From Prevotella bivia DSM 20514 (lineage in GTDB: Bacteria; Bacteroidota; Bacteroidia; Bacteroidales; Bacteroidaceae), in contig NZ_JH660660.1 of assembly GCF_000262545.1 (NCBI RefSeq), positions 768,975 to 832,974 on the forward strand: a DNA stretch of 64,000 nt, written 5' to 3'. The notes beneath the pieces were generated by a model. The model did not search any database. It was not told the origin of the DNA and saw nothing but the letters and a program-made list of their open reading frames with translations. Positions within the stretch are counted from its first letter, which is position 1. Each line of letters starts with the position of its first letter. A program made the translations under genes and the position numbers. Shown here piece by piece: positions 1 through 8,379 of this stretch.

Positions 1-709
1 ATGCAGTGAGCGTAAATGTGCTTGGTGCGCCAATAAGGTAATCACAATGCGACAAAAAGCAGAGATCTTCTCCTGGATTGCCATTTGGGAAATGTACAAA
101 TCCATTGCCAAAAGCATGCTTATAAGCATCGCGATTGAGCTTAGGATCGTTGCCACAGATAAAAATTTCAACAGTTTTATCAGGGTATAGACTCACAAAC
201 TGTGCGATAACGTGCATAAACTGGTCATCATTATAAAAGTATTTACCGCCTTGCCAACGCGCATAGTCGCCTCGACGAATGTGTACACCAAGCTTAATAG
301 TGTCCTTAAAGGGCGCAAGCGTTTGGGTTATCTTCTCTTCTATATCATCATGAAAACGGAAAAGACGGAGTATTTCGGCTTTATATTTCAAGAACAAGTC
401 ATAATAACGCACATACCATCCCTCCACCAATAAGTGTTGATGGGTTAGCATCTGTGTCTCGTTAGCTGAATAATCGGCACTTTCACAATCAAAAGAAACG
501 GTCTTAAACAACCCTATTTTTGCTCCATACTTTCCTAAAAGATAGAAAAAGAAATTGTGATACTTAGTATCGCTGATGTGAAAATAAGGGTATTTATAGG
601 CAAAGCGCATAGACATCGACTTACGTCCATGCTCCCTTGCCCAAGCATATACATGTGCATACTGCAAGATATTGTTGCACATTCTGCCTTTATCGCGTAC
701 AAATAACAT
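1..709 (-). CDS. Alpha-1,2-fucosyltransferase-like glycosyltransferase (GT11-like), C-terminus cut off by window edge
   Basis: The minus-strand reading frame opens with ATG at 709 and runs off the left edge without a stop, so about 236 residues are visible. Residues about 143-149 read HIRRGDY, the nucleotide-sugar binding motif of GT11 alpha-1,2-fucosyltransferases, followed by YARWQGGKYFY. Near the edge is CDYLIGAPSTFTLTA, matching the conserved PSTFS-type motif of the same family. It probably adds fucose to a surface glycan in the cytoplasm. Its start lies 5 nt after the stop of the upstream acyltransferase gene, so the two are likely cotranscribed. A related GT-B family without fucosyl specificity cannot be excluded. 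Confidence 0.75.
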   Translation of the reverse strand, partial: MLFVRDKGRMCNNILQYAHVYAWAREHGRKSMSMRFAYKYPYFHISDTKYHNFFFYLLGKYGAKIGLFKTVSFDCESADYSANETQMLTHQHLLVEGWYVRYYDLFLKYKAEILRLFRFHDDIEEKITQTLAPFKDTIKLGVHIRRGDYARWQGGKYFYNDDQFMHVIAQFVSLYPDKTVEIFICGNDPKLNRDAYKHAFGNGFVHFPNGNPGEDLCFLSHCDYLIGAPSTFTLTA

Positions 710-714
710 AGCTT

Positions 715-1674
715 TTACTGGATACCTTTTTCTTTTTTAATAGTTTCTAAATCGCGTAAATCGATGATACCTGTCTCTTTATTCAAGCGGATATTATACT
801 CTTCATGCGTGCGCTTCCATCGTTTGTGACTCCATAGATAAATACTAGGATCGTAGATAATACTCTTTTCTAGGAGATCGAAGTAAGTATCGGTAAGTTC
901 ATAATCAGGAAACAGCTTCGGTTGATCGGTTATGAGTTTGAACTCACAGGTATAATAACCACGCTTCACACGACGCACATCACCATAATATACTACCTGA
1001 TCGGTACTTTTTATCATGCGTTCAGCACCTGTAAACACTGGTGTATCGTGGTGAAGGAAGTCGATCCAATGGTGGATATTATTCCAAAAAGGAGCTTGAT
1101 CGGCTATATATCCCAACACAACGGGGATGCCTTTGGCACGATATTTCACAAGTTTACGCAACGATTCATTCATCGGGATACACACCCCACCATAGTGCTG
1201 GCGTGCTTTCAAGAATATTTTATCGAATATTTTATTTTCTAATGGGTGATAAATTTGGGTGCATTTGCCGTCAGAATGGAGCCAAAGTGGCAAGGAAGTA
1301 ATCCACTCCCACTGTCCGTAATGCCCTAAATAAACTGCTACCGAACGCTTATCAGTCCAATTTTTATCTAAGTTTTCACAGCCAATGAACACCATACGGC
1401 GTTTCACCTCTGCCTCACTCATAGTCATTAGCTTAACAGTTTCGACAAAATAATCGCACAACCACGCATAAAAGTTATTGATAATGTGTTTCTTTTTCGT
1501 CTCATCATAGTTGGGAAAAGCTGAAGATACATTCTCCCATATTACCTGATAGCGATACTTTACTATCTTTGCAAGCACAAAATAAAATACATCGGATAAC
1601 ACATAAAGCACCCGAAGAGGTAATAACGATAGTAAATACCAGCAGGAATATACGAGAGTATAGAGTATCTTCAT
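715..1674 (-). CDS. Lipid A biosynthesis acyltransferase (LpxL/HtrB family)
   Basis: The 319-residue protein has an N-terminal hydrophobic segment (about residues 8-35) and the family motif GHYGQWEW at about 117-124, where His and the acidic residue form the acyltransferase HX4(D/E)-type catalytic pair. The family transfers acyl chains from acyl-ACP to lipid A precursors at the inner membrane. Length is near the family norm of about 300. It is the first gene of a two-gene unit with the GT11-like gene 5 nt downstream, which links it to envelope glycolipid assembly. Whether it adds a secondary lipid A chain or acts on an ornithine-type lipid cannot be told from sequence alone. Confidence 0.85.
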   Translation of the reverse strand: MKILYTLVYSCWYLLSLLPLRVLYVLSDVFYFVLAKIVKYRYQVIWENVSSAFPNYDETKKKHIINNFYAWLCDYFVETVKLMTMSEAEVKRRMVFIGCENLDKNWTDKRSVAVYLGHYGQWEWITSLPLWLHSDGKCTQIYHPLENKIFDKIFLKARQHYGGVCIPMNESLRKLVKYRAKGIPVVLGYIADQAPFWNNIHHWIDFLHHDTPVFTGAERMIKSTDQVVYYGDVRRVKRGYYTCEFKLITDQPKLFPDYELTDTYFDLLEKSIIYDPSIYLWSHKRWKRTHEEYNIRLNKETGIIDLRDLETIKKEKGIQ

Positions 1675-1690
1675 TGAGCATTGTTTTGCA

Positions 1691-1698
1691 CAAAATTA
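1691..1698 (-). promoter_or_regulatory. Bacteroidetes -7 promoter element for the LpxL-type gene
   Basis: The minus strand reads TAATTTTG, a perfect match to TAnnTTTG. Its last G lies 16 nt before the ATG at 1674, which gives a short leader. No -33 box is obvious. Confidence 0.55.
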
Positions 1699-1761
1699 AC
1701 AAAATCATTGCTACCAACCAAGTTTTTAAAGGGTTATCGTGGCACATTCGCCTTTTTTCTT

Positions 1762-1769
1762 TATCTTTG
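1762..1769 (+). promoter_or_regulatory. Bacteroidetes -7 promoter element for the GT4 gene
   Basis: TATCTTTG matches TAnnTTTG and lies 24 nt upstream of the ATG at 1794. It is divergent from the promoter at 1691-1698, so the two transcription units share this intergenic stretch. Confidence 0.6.
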
Positions 1770-1793
1770 AAGTGCTTTTAAAAACTTCATTAG

Positions 1794-2939
1794 ATGAAAG
1801 ATACTCCCATTATCATAGGCTACGATGCCAAACGAATAGTGCGCAATGGCACGGGACTAGGCAATTACAGTAGGACGCTTATCAAGAATATCATCCATAC
1901 AAAAGACTTGCGTTTTACGCTCCGTTTATATGCTCCTGATCAAGGTAAGGAGGCTTTTCGCCAACAGATAAAGGAGACTAAGCAAGTATATTATGTGTAT
2001 CCTCACGGTAAGAAAGGGAACATCGCCAAGGCTTGGTGGCGCTTTTCGGGTATCAATAAGGATTTAATAAATGATGGTGTGCAGCTCTATCATGGACTAT
2101 CGGGCGAGCTACCAAAGGGTATTCATGGCACTGGCATCAAGACTTTAGTAACCATTCACGACCTCATCTTCCTTCGTTTTCCAAAGTATTACAACTGGCT
2201 AGATGTGCAGCTTTACAAATATAAGTTTCAACTAACGTGTAGGGAAGCCGACAGAATTATTGCTATTAGTGAATGTACTAAGCGCGATATTATTGAGTTT
2301 GGAGGTGTAGATCCTAGTAAAATCACGGTTGTTTACCAAGATTGTGAGCAAGCTTTCAAGGAAAAGATAAGCGAAGAGAAGCTTGCAGAGGTGAAGGCGC
2401 GTTATAATTTGCCTGATAAATACCTTCTAAATGTGGGTAGTATTGAAGAAAGAAAAAACGTATTGCTTGCCGTAAAAGCCTTTGGCAAACTAGAGACTGA
2501 TGCTAAAATGGTAATTGTGGGAAAGCATACACCTTATACCGACAAGGTGATAGACTATATAACAGCCCACAAACTACAAGACAAGGTAATGATATTGCAT
2601 GGTGTTCCCTTTGCCGATCTGCCTTCCATTTACCAACTTGCCCACTCCTTTGTATATCCATCACGCTATGAAGGCTTCGGTATTCCTATCATAGAAGCCC
2701 TTTATAGCCACTTACCTGTTGTAGCATGCACGGGCAGTTGCTTAGAAGAAGCTGGTGGTACGGATAGTATTTACGTTGATCCTGATGATGTAGAGGGTAT
2801 GAAAGCGGCTCTCTTGTCTGTACTTTCTGAAGTAAATAGGGCGGAAATGATAGAAAAAGGACTCAACTATGTGAAGAAGTTTGATACGCTAAAAGTTACT
2901 AAGCAATTAATAAACGAGTATCAAGCACTCATAAAATAA
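1794..2939 (+). CDS. Glycosyltransferase family 4 (GT-B fold)
   Basis: The 381-residue protein shows an N-terminal acceptor-side loop GTGLGNYSR (about residues 19-27), TIHDLIFL, and a GT1/GT4 C-terminal domain beginning at LLNVGSIEERKN. The E-x7-E type motif YEGFGIPIIEAL (about 291-302), which contacts the nucleotide-sugar donor, is intact. The protein probably transfers a hexose, often mannose in related proteins, to a surface polysaccharide or lipid-linked glycan. It stands alone, divergent from the LpxL/GT11 pair and convergent with the sulfatase-fold gene. Donor and acceptor cannot be read from the sequence. Confidence 0.85.
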   Translation: MKDTPIIIGYDAKRIVRNGTGLGNYSRTLIKNIIHTKDLRFTLRLYAPDQGKEAFRQQIKETKQVYYVYPHGKKGNIAKAWWRFSGINKDLINDGVQLYHGLSGELPKGIHGTGIKTLVTIHDLIFLRFPKYYNWLDVQLYKYKFQLTCREADRIIAISECTKRDIIEFGGVDPSKITVVYQDCEQAFKEKISEEKLAEVKARYNLPDKYLLNVGSIEERKNVLLAVKAFGKLETDAKMVIVGKHTPYTDKVIDYITAHKLQDKVMILHGVPFADLPSIYQLAHSFVYPSRYEGFGIPIIEALYSHLPVVACTGSCLEEAGGTDSIYVDPDDVEGMKAALLSVLSEVNRAEMIEKGLNYVKKFDTLKVTKQLINEYQALIK

Positions 2940-2964
2940 CCATATACAACCATCCTTCCAACAA

Positions 2965-2995
2965 AAAAGCAGCCCAACAAAAGGACTGCTTTCTT
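2965..2995. terminator. Bidirectional intrinsic terminator between convergent genes
   Basis: The arms AAAGCAGcCC and GGaCTGCTTT flank a short A-rich loop, with A-rich DNA on one side and T-rich DNA on the other. It sits between the convergent GT4 (+) and LTA-synthase-like (-) genes. Confidence 0.65.
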
Positions 2996-3000
2996 GTTGT

Positions 3001-4980
3001 TTACCTCCTTGGTTTCAACTTATCGTTCACCATTCGGTACATGTATTGTTGTATGATAGCTTTTACTTCGCGTTCCATTTGTGCTTGCTCTTTCACCTTT
3101 CCCTTAAGGTTATGCTCCATAAGTTTATCGTCTAAGCGATAAATCCCACGTGTTTGTTTGCCATCAAACTGTAATACATAGTCGTATTTGCAATACTGAT
3201 AAATGCCATTGAGATAATTAACGGCATAGGTTTCGCGCATTGGTGTGGTAAGCAAATCGCACCCAAACGAAAAATAAGGCTCATCATAACCTAAAGCACT
3301 CATCACCGTTGGCAGAATGTCTATTTGCTGAGCAATACCATTGCGCATACCCGGCTTAATCTCTCCGCTAGGATCATAGACAATAATAGGTGAGGCAAAG
3401 CCACCAATATCGGTTTGATATTGCTTGTGGTCGCTAAGATTAGTGTGATCGGAAGTCATCACAAAGATAGTATTCTTAAACCAAGGTTGCTTCTCTGCAG
3501 CAGCAAAGAACTTACCAATAGCCATATCCGTGTATCGAATACACTTATGAATAACAATGCCTTCCTCCTTATATACATTCTTATATTTGTCGGGGATAAT
3601 ATAAGGTGTGTGGCTTGACACTGTAAAGCAAGCTGTCATGAAAGGTTGTTTCATCTCGCCTATCTTCGTTACCCAATACTGAAGAAAGGGTTCGTCCCAA
3701 ATGCCCCAATGTCCATCGAAGTCGGCATCGCCACCAAAACGAGGGTCAGTAGCATAGTCTTGCCTACCATAATATTGCTGAAAACCTGTCTTTTTGGCAA
3801 AGGCTAGAAAACCCATTGAGCCACGATTAGCACCATGAAAGAAAGAAGTGGTATAGCCTTTTTGACTTAGCAAACCAGCCATACTCGTGTAATCGTTCAT
3901 AGAAGCAGGTGTAAGCACAAATGGTTCTTTAAACATTGGGATCCCACAAAGTACAGAAGGCATACCGTCAATGCTCTTTCGTCCATTACAGAAAGAGTAT
4001 TTAAAGACCATGCTTTTGTCGATAAGCTTATCTACATTAGGAGTATAACCATAATTACCACCATCTAAATCCTTATTGAAAGCACCAATATATTCACGAC
4101 CGAAGCTTTCCACAATAAGCACAACGACATTCTTTTTGCGGAAAGGATGGGTAGGTTTAGGTGTATGAATAGGTGTGAAAAACTTCTCTGCCTCTTTAAT
4201 ACTCGCATAATAATTAGGCACTTCAAATACATCTTTGCCAATCGTTCTAATCAAAGAGAAAGGAGTATTAAGGACAAGGGCACAATCGGTAGGACGGTCA
4301 ACATATTCGTTGGCATTATTGACAGTGATAGGGCGAATACCCGATTCTAGTCCTCCACGACAAGCTCCCACGATTAACGGAGCAAGAGCTGCCAAGCAAA
4401 AGAGCTGGATTAAGCCATATTTTACCTTACCTTTCACTGTAGGATAGCTAGTTGCTGAAGTGCTAGGAGTAACGTAAAGTTTCCATAAAAGGAAAACAAC
4501 GAGAATGGTAAGCATTACCAAATACCAATGCACAAGGATCTCACCTGCAAAGACATCGACAAGATTATGCTCGTTACTAAACTCGCGAAACACACTCGTA
4601 GTGGTACGGCGAAGGGTGTAAGGGAAATATACAGCATCGCAAAGATTGAGGACAAAACTAAAGGTATTGACCACCACAAACACCCATTTACACACCAAAT
4701 GGTAGGCTTTGTTCTCCTTTAACCAAAGCGGAAGGAGCATCAAAACGATATAAAGAATATTGGTATAGGCAATAGCAGAGCGGTCGAAGATATAACCTCC
4801 CCAAAACATTGTGGATAAACGAGAGACTGAAAGTCCTTCGGAAAAATAACTATAATTCTCGAATAAGAATGCTAATCGTGCAACGATATAGAGCAAAAAG
4901 ACGAGAATAAGATTAAGTAGTAAGGCTGTTAAAGACCCAAAACTAGACTTTAACAATTTTGCATCCTGTAGTTTAAACAT
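3001..4980 (-). CDS. LTA synthase-like membrane sulfatase-family protein (phosphoglycerol/phosphoethanolamine-type transferase)
   Basis: This 659-residue protein has about five N-terminal transmembrane segments (within residues 15-210), then a periplasmic alkaline-phosphatase-superfamily domain. VVLIVESFGREY carries the first metal ligand. NGRKSIDGMPSVLCGIP at about 332-348 is the nucleophile region, with Ser in the place of the Thr/Ser of LtaS-type enzymes. TSDHTNLSDH (about 510-520) carries the C-terminal metal ligands. In a Gram-negative cell this family usually moves phosphoglycerol or phosphoethanolamine onto a periplasmic glycan or lipid. It lies 9 nt downstream of the MsbA-like exporter and is probably cotranscribed with it. 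Confidence 0.8.
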   Translation of the reverse strand: MFKLQDAKLLKSSFGSLTALLLNLILVFLLYIVARLAFLFENYSYFSEGLSVSRLSTMFWGGYIFDRSAIAYTNILYIVLMLLPLWLKENKAYHLVCKWVFVVVNTFSFVLNLCDAVYFPYTLRRTTTSVFREFSNEHNLVDVFAGEILVHWYLVMLTILVVFLLWKLYVTPSTSATSYPTVKGKVKYGLIQLFCLAALAPLIVGACRGGLESGIRPITVNNANEYVDRPTDCALVLNTPFSLIRTIGKDVFEVPNYYASIKEAEKFFTPIHTPKPTHPFRKKNVVVLIVESFGREYIGAFNKDLDGGNYGYTPNVDKLIDKSMVFKYSFCNGRKSIDGMPSVLCGIPMFKEPFVLTPASMNDYTSMAGLLSQKGYTTSFFHGANRGSMGFLAFAKKTGFQQYYGRQDYATDPRFGGDADFDGHWGIWDEPFLQYWVTKIGEMKQPFMTACFTVSSHTPYIIPDKYKNVYKEEGIVIHKCIRYTDMAIGKFFAAAEKQPWFKNTIFVMTSDHTNLSDHKQYQTDIGGFASPIIVYDPSGEIKPGMRNGIAQQIDILPTVMSALGYDEPYFSFGCDLLTTPMRETYAVNYLNGIYQYCKYDYVLQFDGKQTRGIYRLDDKLMEHNLKGKVKEQAQMEREVKAIIQQYMYRMVNDKLKPRR

Positions 4981-4989
4981 AATAAATTT

Positions 4990-6864
4990 CTAAATTTCCT
5001 GCATATCATGTAGCTTCTTATAATAGCCTTCTATCGCCATTAGTTCATCGTGCGTGCCACGTTCTACTATCTGCCCTTCGTGCATCACACAAATTTCATC
5101 GGCATTCTTGATTGTAGAAAGGCGGTGAGCCACGGCAATAGTAGTACGTGTCTTCATCAAACGGAAGAGCGCATCTTGTACTAAACGTTCGCTTTCGGTA
5201 TCTAGCGCAGAGGTAGCCTCATCGAGAATAAGAATAGGTGGGTTCTTCAAAATAGCGCGAGCAATGCTCACACGCTGACGCTGACCACCAGAAAGGCGAC
5301 CACCACGATCACCAATATTGGTATCATATCCCTTTTCACTAGCCAAAATAAACTCGTGGGCATTGGCTATTTTAGCAGCATTGGCTATCTTTTCATCGCT
5401 TGCTCCTTCCATACCAAAAGCTATATTATTACGGAAAGAATCATTAAAGAGAATGGCTTCTTGGTTAACATTACCAATAAACTGACGCAAATTATGCACA
5501 CCAAGATCCTTAATATTAATGCCATCTATTAATATTTCCCCTTCTACAACATCGTAATAACGAGGAATAAGGTCGAGCAATGTTGACTTTCCGCTACCAC
5601 TCTGCCCTACAAGGGCTATAGTTTTACCCTTTGGAATAACAAGATTGATATTCTTTAATACCCAATGTAAAACAGGATTACCTTCTGCATCGCGCTCATC
5701 GTTATAAGCAAAACTCACATTACGGAACTCTATTTGGTGTTCAAAAGTATCCAAATGAGATGGTTTTTCAGGATCTTTAATCTCTATTTCTGCTTTTAAA
5801 ATCTTATCTACACGCTCCATAGAGGCAAGACCTTTAGGAATATTATACCCCGCTTTAGAGAACTCTTTTAACGGATTGATAATGCTATAAAGGATAACAA
5901 GGTAATAAATAAAAGTAGGACCGCTGATAACAGGATATTGTCCAAGTACTAAAATACCTCCAAACCACAACACAACCATGATCATTACCGTACCTAAGAA
6001 CTCGCTCATTGGGTGCGCCATCTGCTGGCGAATATTCACTTTCATGATGTCATCGCGATATTGTGAGTTGATTTGATCGAAGCGTTCGTTCATTCTCTCC
6101 TCTGCACAGAAAGCTTTAATAACGCGTAATCCGCCTAACGTTTCCTCTACCGTACTCATTGTATCGCTCCAAAGTGCTTGTGCTGCAATACTGTTTTGCT
6201 TTAGTTTACGACCAATAAAACCCATTAACCAACCAAAGATTGGCACAAAAACGATAGTAAACAACGTGAGTTGCCATGAAATAGTAAGAAGGGTTGTAAA
6301 ATAAATAATGATCAAGATAGGGTTCTTAAACAACATATCAAGCGACGACATGATAGAACCTTCTATCTCTTGCACATCACCACTCATACGGGCAATGATG
6401 TCGCCCTTACGCTCATCGCTAAAGAAACCTAACGAAAGAGAGGTTATTTTCTGATAAAGTTGGTTACGAATATCACGAACAACACCTGTTCGGATAGGGA
6501 TAATATAGGCCGACGACAAGAAATAAGATGCCGTTTTGAGAAAGGTCATAGTAGCAAGTGCCAAACCTATGATTAGCAATGTTGTAGTAGGTCCCCAACT
6601 AGTGATATAGATTTGGGTGTAGTAGTCAAAGTTATTGGATACTACATCTTTTAAAGTGTCTAACGAGTCGATGTTACTCCAAGCCATAGCGTGCGTAACA
6701 CTAGTACCCGAATCTACCTTAAACAATATCTGAAGAATAGGTATTAAGGTAGCAAAAGAGAATATATTCAGCAGAGCTGATAGTATATTGAATATCACCG
6801 ACAGTACAAGATACCGCTTGTAAGGTGGAACAAAACGCCGTAATACTTTTATAAATTCATTCAT
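4990..6864 (-). CDS. MsbA-like ABC exporter, fused permease and ATPase
   Basis: The 624-residue half-transporter has six membrane segments in the first about 330 residues. A nucleotide-binding domain follows, with Walker A GQSGSGKST (about 420), the signature LSGGQRQRVSIARA (about 526), Walker B ILILDEATSALD (about 545) and the H-loop VAHRLSTI. It works as a homodimer, flipping lipid A core or another lipid-linked substrate across the inner membrane. It precedes the LTA-synthase-like gene by 9 nt, which suggests that the exporter and the periplasmic headgroup transferase act on related lipid or glycan substrates. Assignment as the essential MsbA rather than a paralogue is uncertain. Confidence 0.85.
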   Translation of the reverse strand: MNEFIKVLRRFVPPYKRYLVLSVIFNILSALLNIFSFATLIPILQILFKVDSGTSVTHAMAWSNIDSLDTLKDVVSNNFDYYTQIYITSWGPTTTLLIIGLALATMTFLKTASYFLSSAYIIPIRTGVVRDIRNQLYQKITSLSLGFFSDERKGDIIARMSGDVQEIEGSIMSSLDMLFKNPILIIIYFTTLLTISWQLTLFTIVFVPIFGWLMGFIGRKLKQNSIAAQALWSDTMSTVEETLGGLRVIKAFCAEERMNERFDQINSQYRDDIMKVNIRQQMAHPMSEFLGTVMIMVVLWFGGILVLGQYPVISGPTFIYYLVILYSIINPLKEFSKAGYNIPKGLASMERVDKILKAEIEIKDPEKPSHLDTFEHQIEFRNVSFAYNDERDAEGNPVLHWVLKNINLVIPKGKTIALVGQSGSGKSTLLDLIPRYYDVVEGEILIDGINIKDLGVHNLRQFIGNVNQEAILFNDSFRNNIAFGMEGASDEKIANAAKIANAHEFILASEKGYDTNIGDRGGRLSGGQRQRVSIARAILKNPPILILDEATSALDTESERLVQDALFRLMKTRTTIAVAHRLSTIKNADEICVMHEGQIVERGTHDELMAIEGYYKKLHDMQEI

Positions 6865-6872
6865 AACCTCTG

Positions 6873-6880
6873 CAAATATA
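6873..6880 (-). promoter_or_regulatory. Bacteroidetes -7 element for the ABC exporter, very close to the start codon
   Basis: The minus strand reads TATATTTG, a perfect TAnnTTTG. Its G lies 8 nt before the ATG at 6864, so the mRNA leader would be only a few nucleotides. Confidence 0.5.
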
Positions 6881-6888
6881 AACTATTT

Positions 6889-6931
6889 AGAGTAGAACAG
6901 CAAAGAAACAAATGTCTTTCCGCTCTACTCT
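6889..6931 (-). terminator. Candidate terminator in the gap between miaB and the ABC exporter gene
   Basis: The arms AGAGTAGA (6889-6896) and TCTACTCT (6924-6931) flank a 27-nt loop. It sits downstream of the miaB stop codon and upstream of the exporter promoter. The long loop makes it a weaker candidate than others here. Confidence 0.4.
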
Positions 6932-6951
6932 AACTTCTTTTTTATTCTATA

Positions 6952-8283
6952 TCAAATCTCTTCCCCTATTAATGTTGCACTAGAAGAGCTTACGATACGC
7001 ACATGAACAGTGTCGCCAATATGGTGATTTCCCTTTGGAATAACCACTGCTTTGTTCTGTGGCGTACGTCCCATCAACTGATCATGGCTACGTTTCCCAA
7101 AGCGTTCAATCAATATATCAAACTCTTTTCCTTCGTCTTTCTTATTCATTTCAGCAGAAATCTGGGTCTGTAGATGAATAAGTTCGTTCAAACGTCTGAC
7201 CTTCTCTTCTTCTGAAACATTGTCAGGAAGGTGCTTAGCAGCGTATGTTCCCGGACGCTCTGAATACTTAAACATAAAAGCAGAGTCGAAGCCTACCTCA
7301 CGCATTAAGTCAAGTGTTTGCTGATGATCCTCCAACGATTCGTTGTGATAACCCACAAAAATATCGGTTGTCAAGCCACAATCTGGAATGATACGACGAA
7401 TAGCAGCTACCTTATCAAGATACTCTTCACGTGTATATTTGCGGTTCATATCCTTCAAAACGCTATTACTTCCGCTCTGCGCAGGGAAGTGAATATGGTG
7501 GCAAAGATTAGGTTCGTCGGCGATAGCTTGTAGGATATCCTCTGTCATATCCTCTGGATTAGAGGTGGTAAAGCGTACACGCATATTAGGAACACTTTGC
7601 GCAACCTTACGCAAAAGCTCGGCAAACGAAGTTCCATTCTCTGGGCGTTTACCGTTAGGAAGCAAGCCATACGAGTTTACATTCTGTCCCAATAAGGTTA
7701 CTTCCCTAAAGCCACGCCCCTTTAAGTCTTGCACTTCTTGCAAAATGCTCTCCACATCGCGTGAACGTTCGCGACCTCTTGTAAAAGGCACAATACAGTA
7801 ATGGCAGAAATTATTGCAACCACGCATAATGCTAACAAAGCCTGAAACACGATTGCCCCCAATGCGTTGAGGAATGATATTACGATAAGTTTCTGTAGTA
7901 GAAAGTTCTATATCACAAGCATTATTACCATTTTCACACTGTGCTATCATGTCTGGAAGATTGAGATAAGAGTCTGGGCCACACACAAGATTTGCGTAAT
8001 GGTTTTCTATTAAGTCGTCTCTTACACGTTCAGCCATACAGCCTAGCACACCTAAAATAAGGTCTCTACCCTTTCTTTTCTCTGCATGTAGTGTCTCAAG
8101 GCGGTTATAAATCTTGTTTTCTGCGTTCTCACGTATCGAACAAGTGTTGAGGAAAATAGCATCCGCTTCTTCTTCTTTCTCACAAACATCGTAGCCAGCC
8201 ATCTTCATAACCGATGCAACTACTTCTGAATCTGCCACATTCATTTGGCAGCCGTATGTTTCTATATATAGTTTCTTCATCAA
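6952..8283 (-). CDS. miaB: tRNA-2-methylthio-N6-dimethylallyladenosine synthase MiaB
   Basis: This 443-residue radical-SAM methylthiotransferase thiomethylates i6A37 in tRNAs that read codons beginning with U. The N-terminal UPF0004 domain carries YGCQMN, LNTCSIR and LGCMAERV, whose three cysteines hold the auxiliary Fe-S cluster. The radical-SAM motif RGCNNFCHYCIVPFTRGRE (about 151-169) is intact, and a TRAM-like domain ends the protein. The alternative family member MtaB is less likely because of the exact YGCQMN start and the overall length. A perfect TAnnTTTG lies 24 nt before the start. The gene is divergent from the U32 gene. Confidence 0.93.
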   Translation of the reverse strand: MMKKLYIETYGCQMNVADSEVVASVMKMAGYDVCEKEEEADAIFLNTCSIRENAENKIYNRLETLHAEKRKGRDLILGVLGCMAERVRDDLIENHYANLVCGPDSYLNLPDMIAQCENGNNACDIELSTTETYRNIIPQRIGGNRVSGFVSIMRGCNNFCHYCIVPFTRGRERSRDVESILQEVQDLKGRGFREVTLLGQNVNSYGLLPNGKRPENGTSFAELLRKVAQSVPNMRVRFTTSNPEDMTEDILQAIADEPNLCHHIHFPAQSGSNSVLKDMNRKYTREEYLDKVAAIRRIIPDCGLTTDIFVGYHNESLEDHQQTLDLMREVGFDSAFMFKYSERPGTYAAKHLPDNVSEEEKVRRLNELIHLQTQISAEMNKKDEGKEFDILIERFGKRSHDQLMGRTPQNKAVVIPKGNHHIGDTVHVRIVSSSSATLIGEEI

Positions 8284-8307
8284 AAATCTAACTTAACACT
8301 TAATGTG

Positions 8308-8315
8308 CAAAGGTA
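8308..8315 (-). promoter_or_regulatory. Bacteroidetes -7 element for miaB
   Basis: TACCTTTG on the minus strand is a perfect TAnnTTTG, 24 nt upstream of the miaB ATG. Confidence 0.6.
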
Positions 8316-8355
8316 GTAAATACTTTGCAAATAGGCAAATATGAGATATTTTCTA

Positions 8356-8363
8356 TACCTTTG
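8356..8363 (+). promoter_or_regulatory. Bacteroidetes -7 element for the U32 gene; decides its start codon
   Basis: TACCTTTG is a perfect TAnnTTTG and lies between the upstream in-frame ATG at 8341 and the ATG at 8380. Transcription starting just after it could not include the first ATG, so 8380 is preferred as the translation start. Confidence 0.6.
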
Positions 8364-8379
8364 CATAAAACTTAGAATA

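Noticed and set aside
4810..4818. Exact DnaA box TTATCCACA inside the LTA-synthase-like gene
   Set aside because: It is an isolated single box in coding DNA with no cluster around it.
8341..8379. Upstream ATG at 8341 for the U32 gene
   Set aside because: A perfect TAnnTTTG promoter lies inside this extension and the family N-terminus fits the later start.
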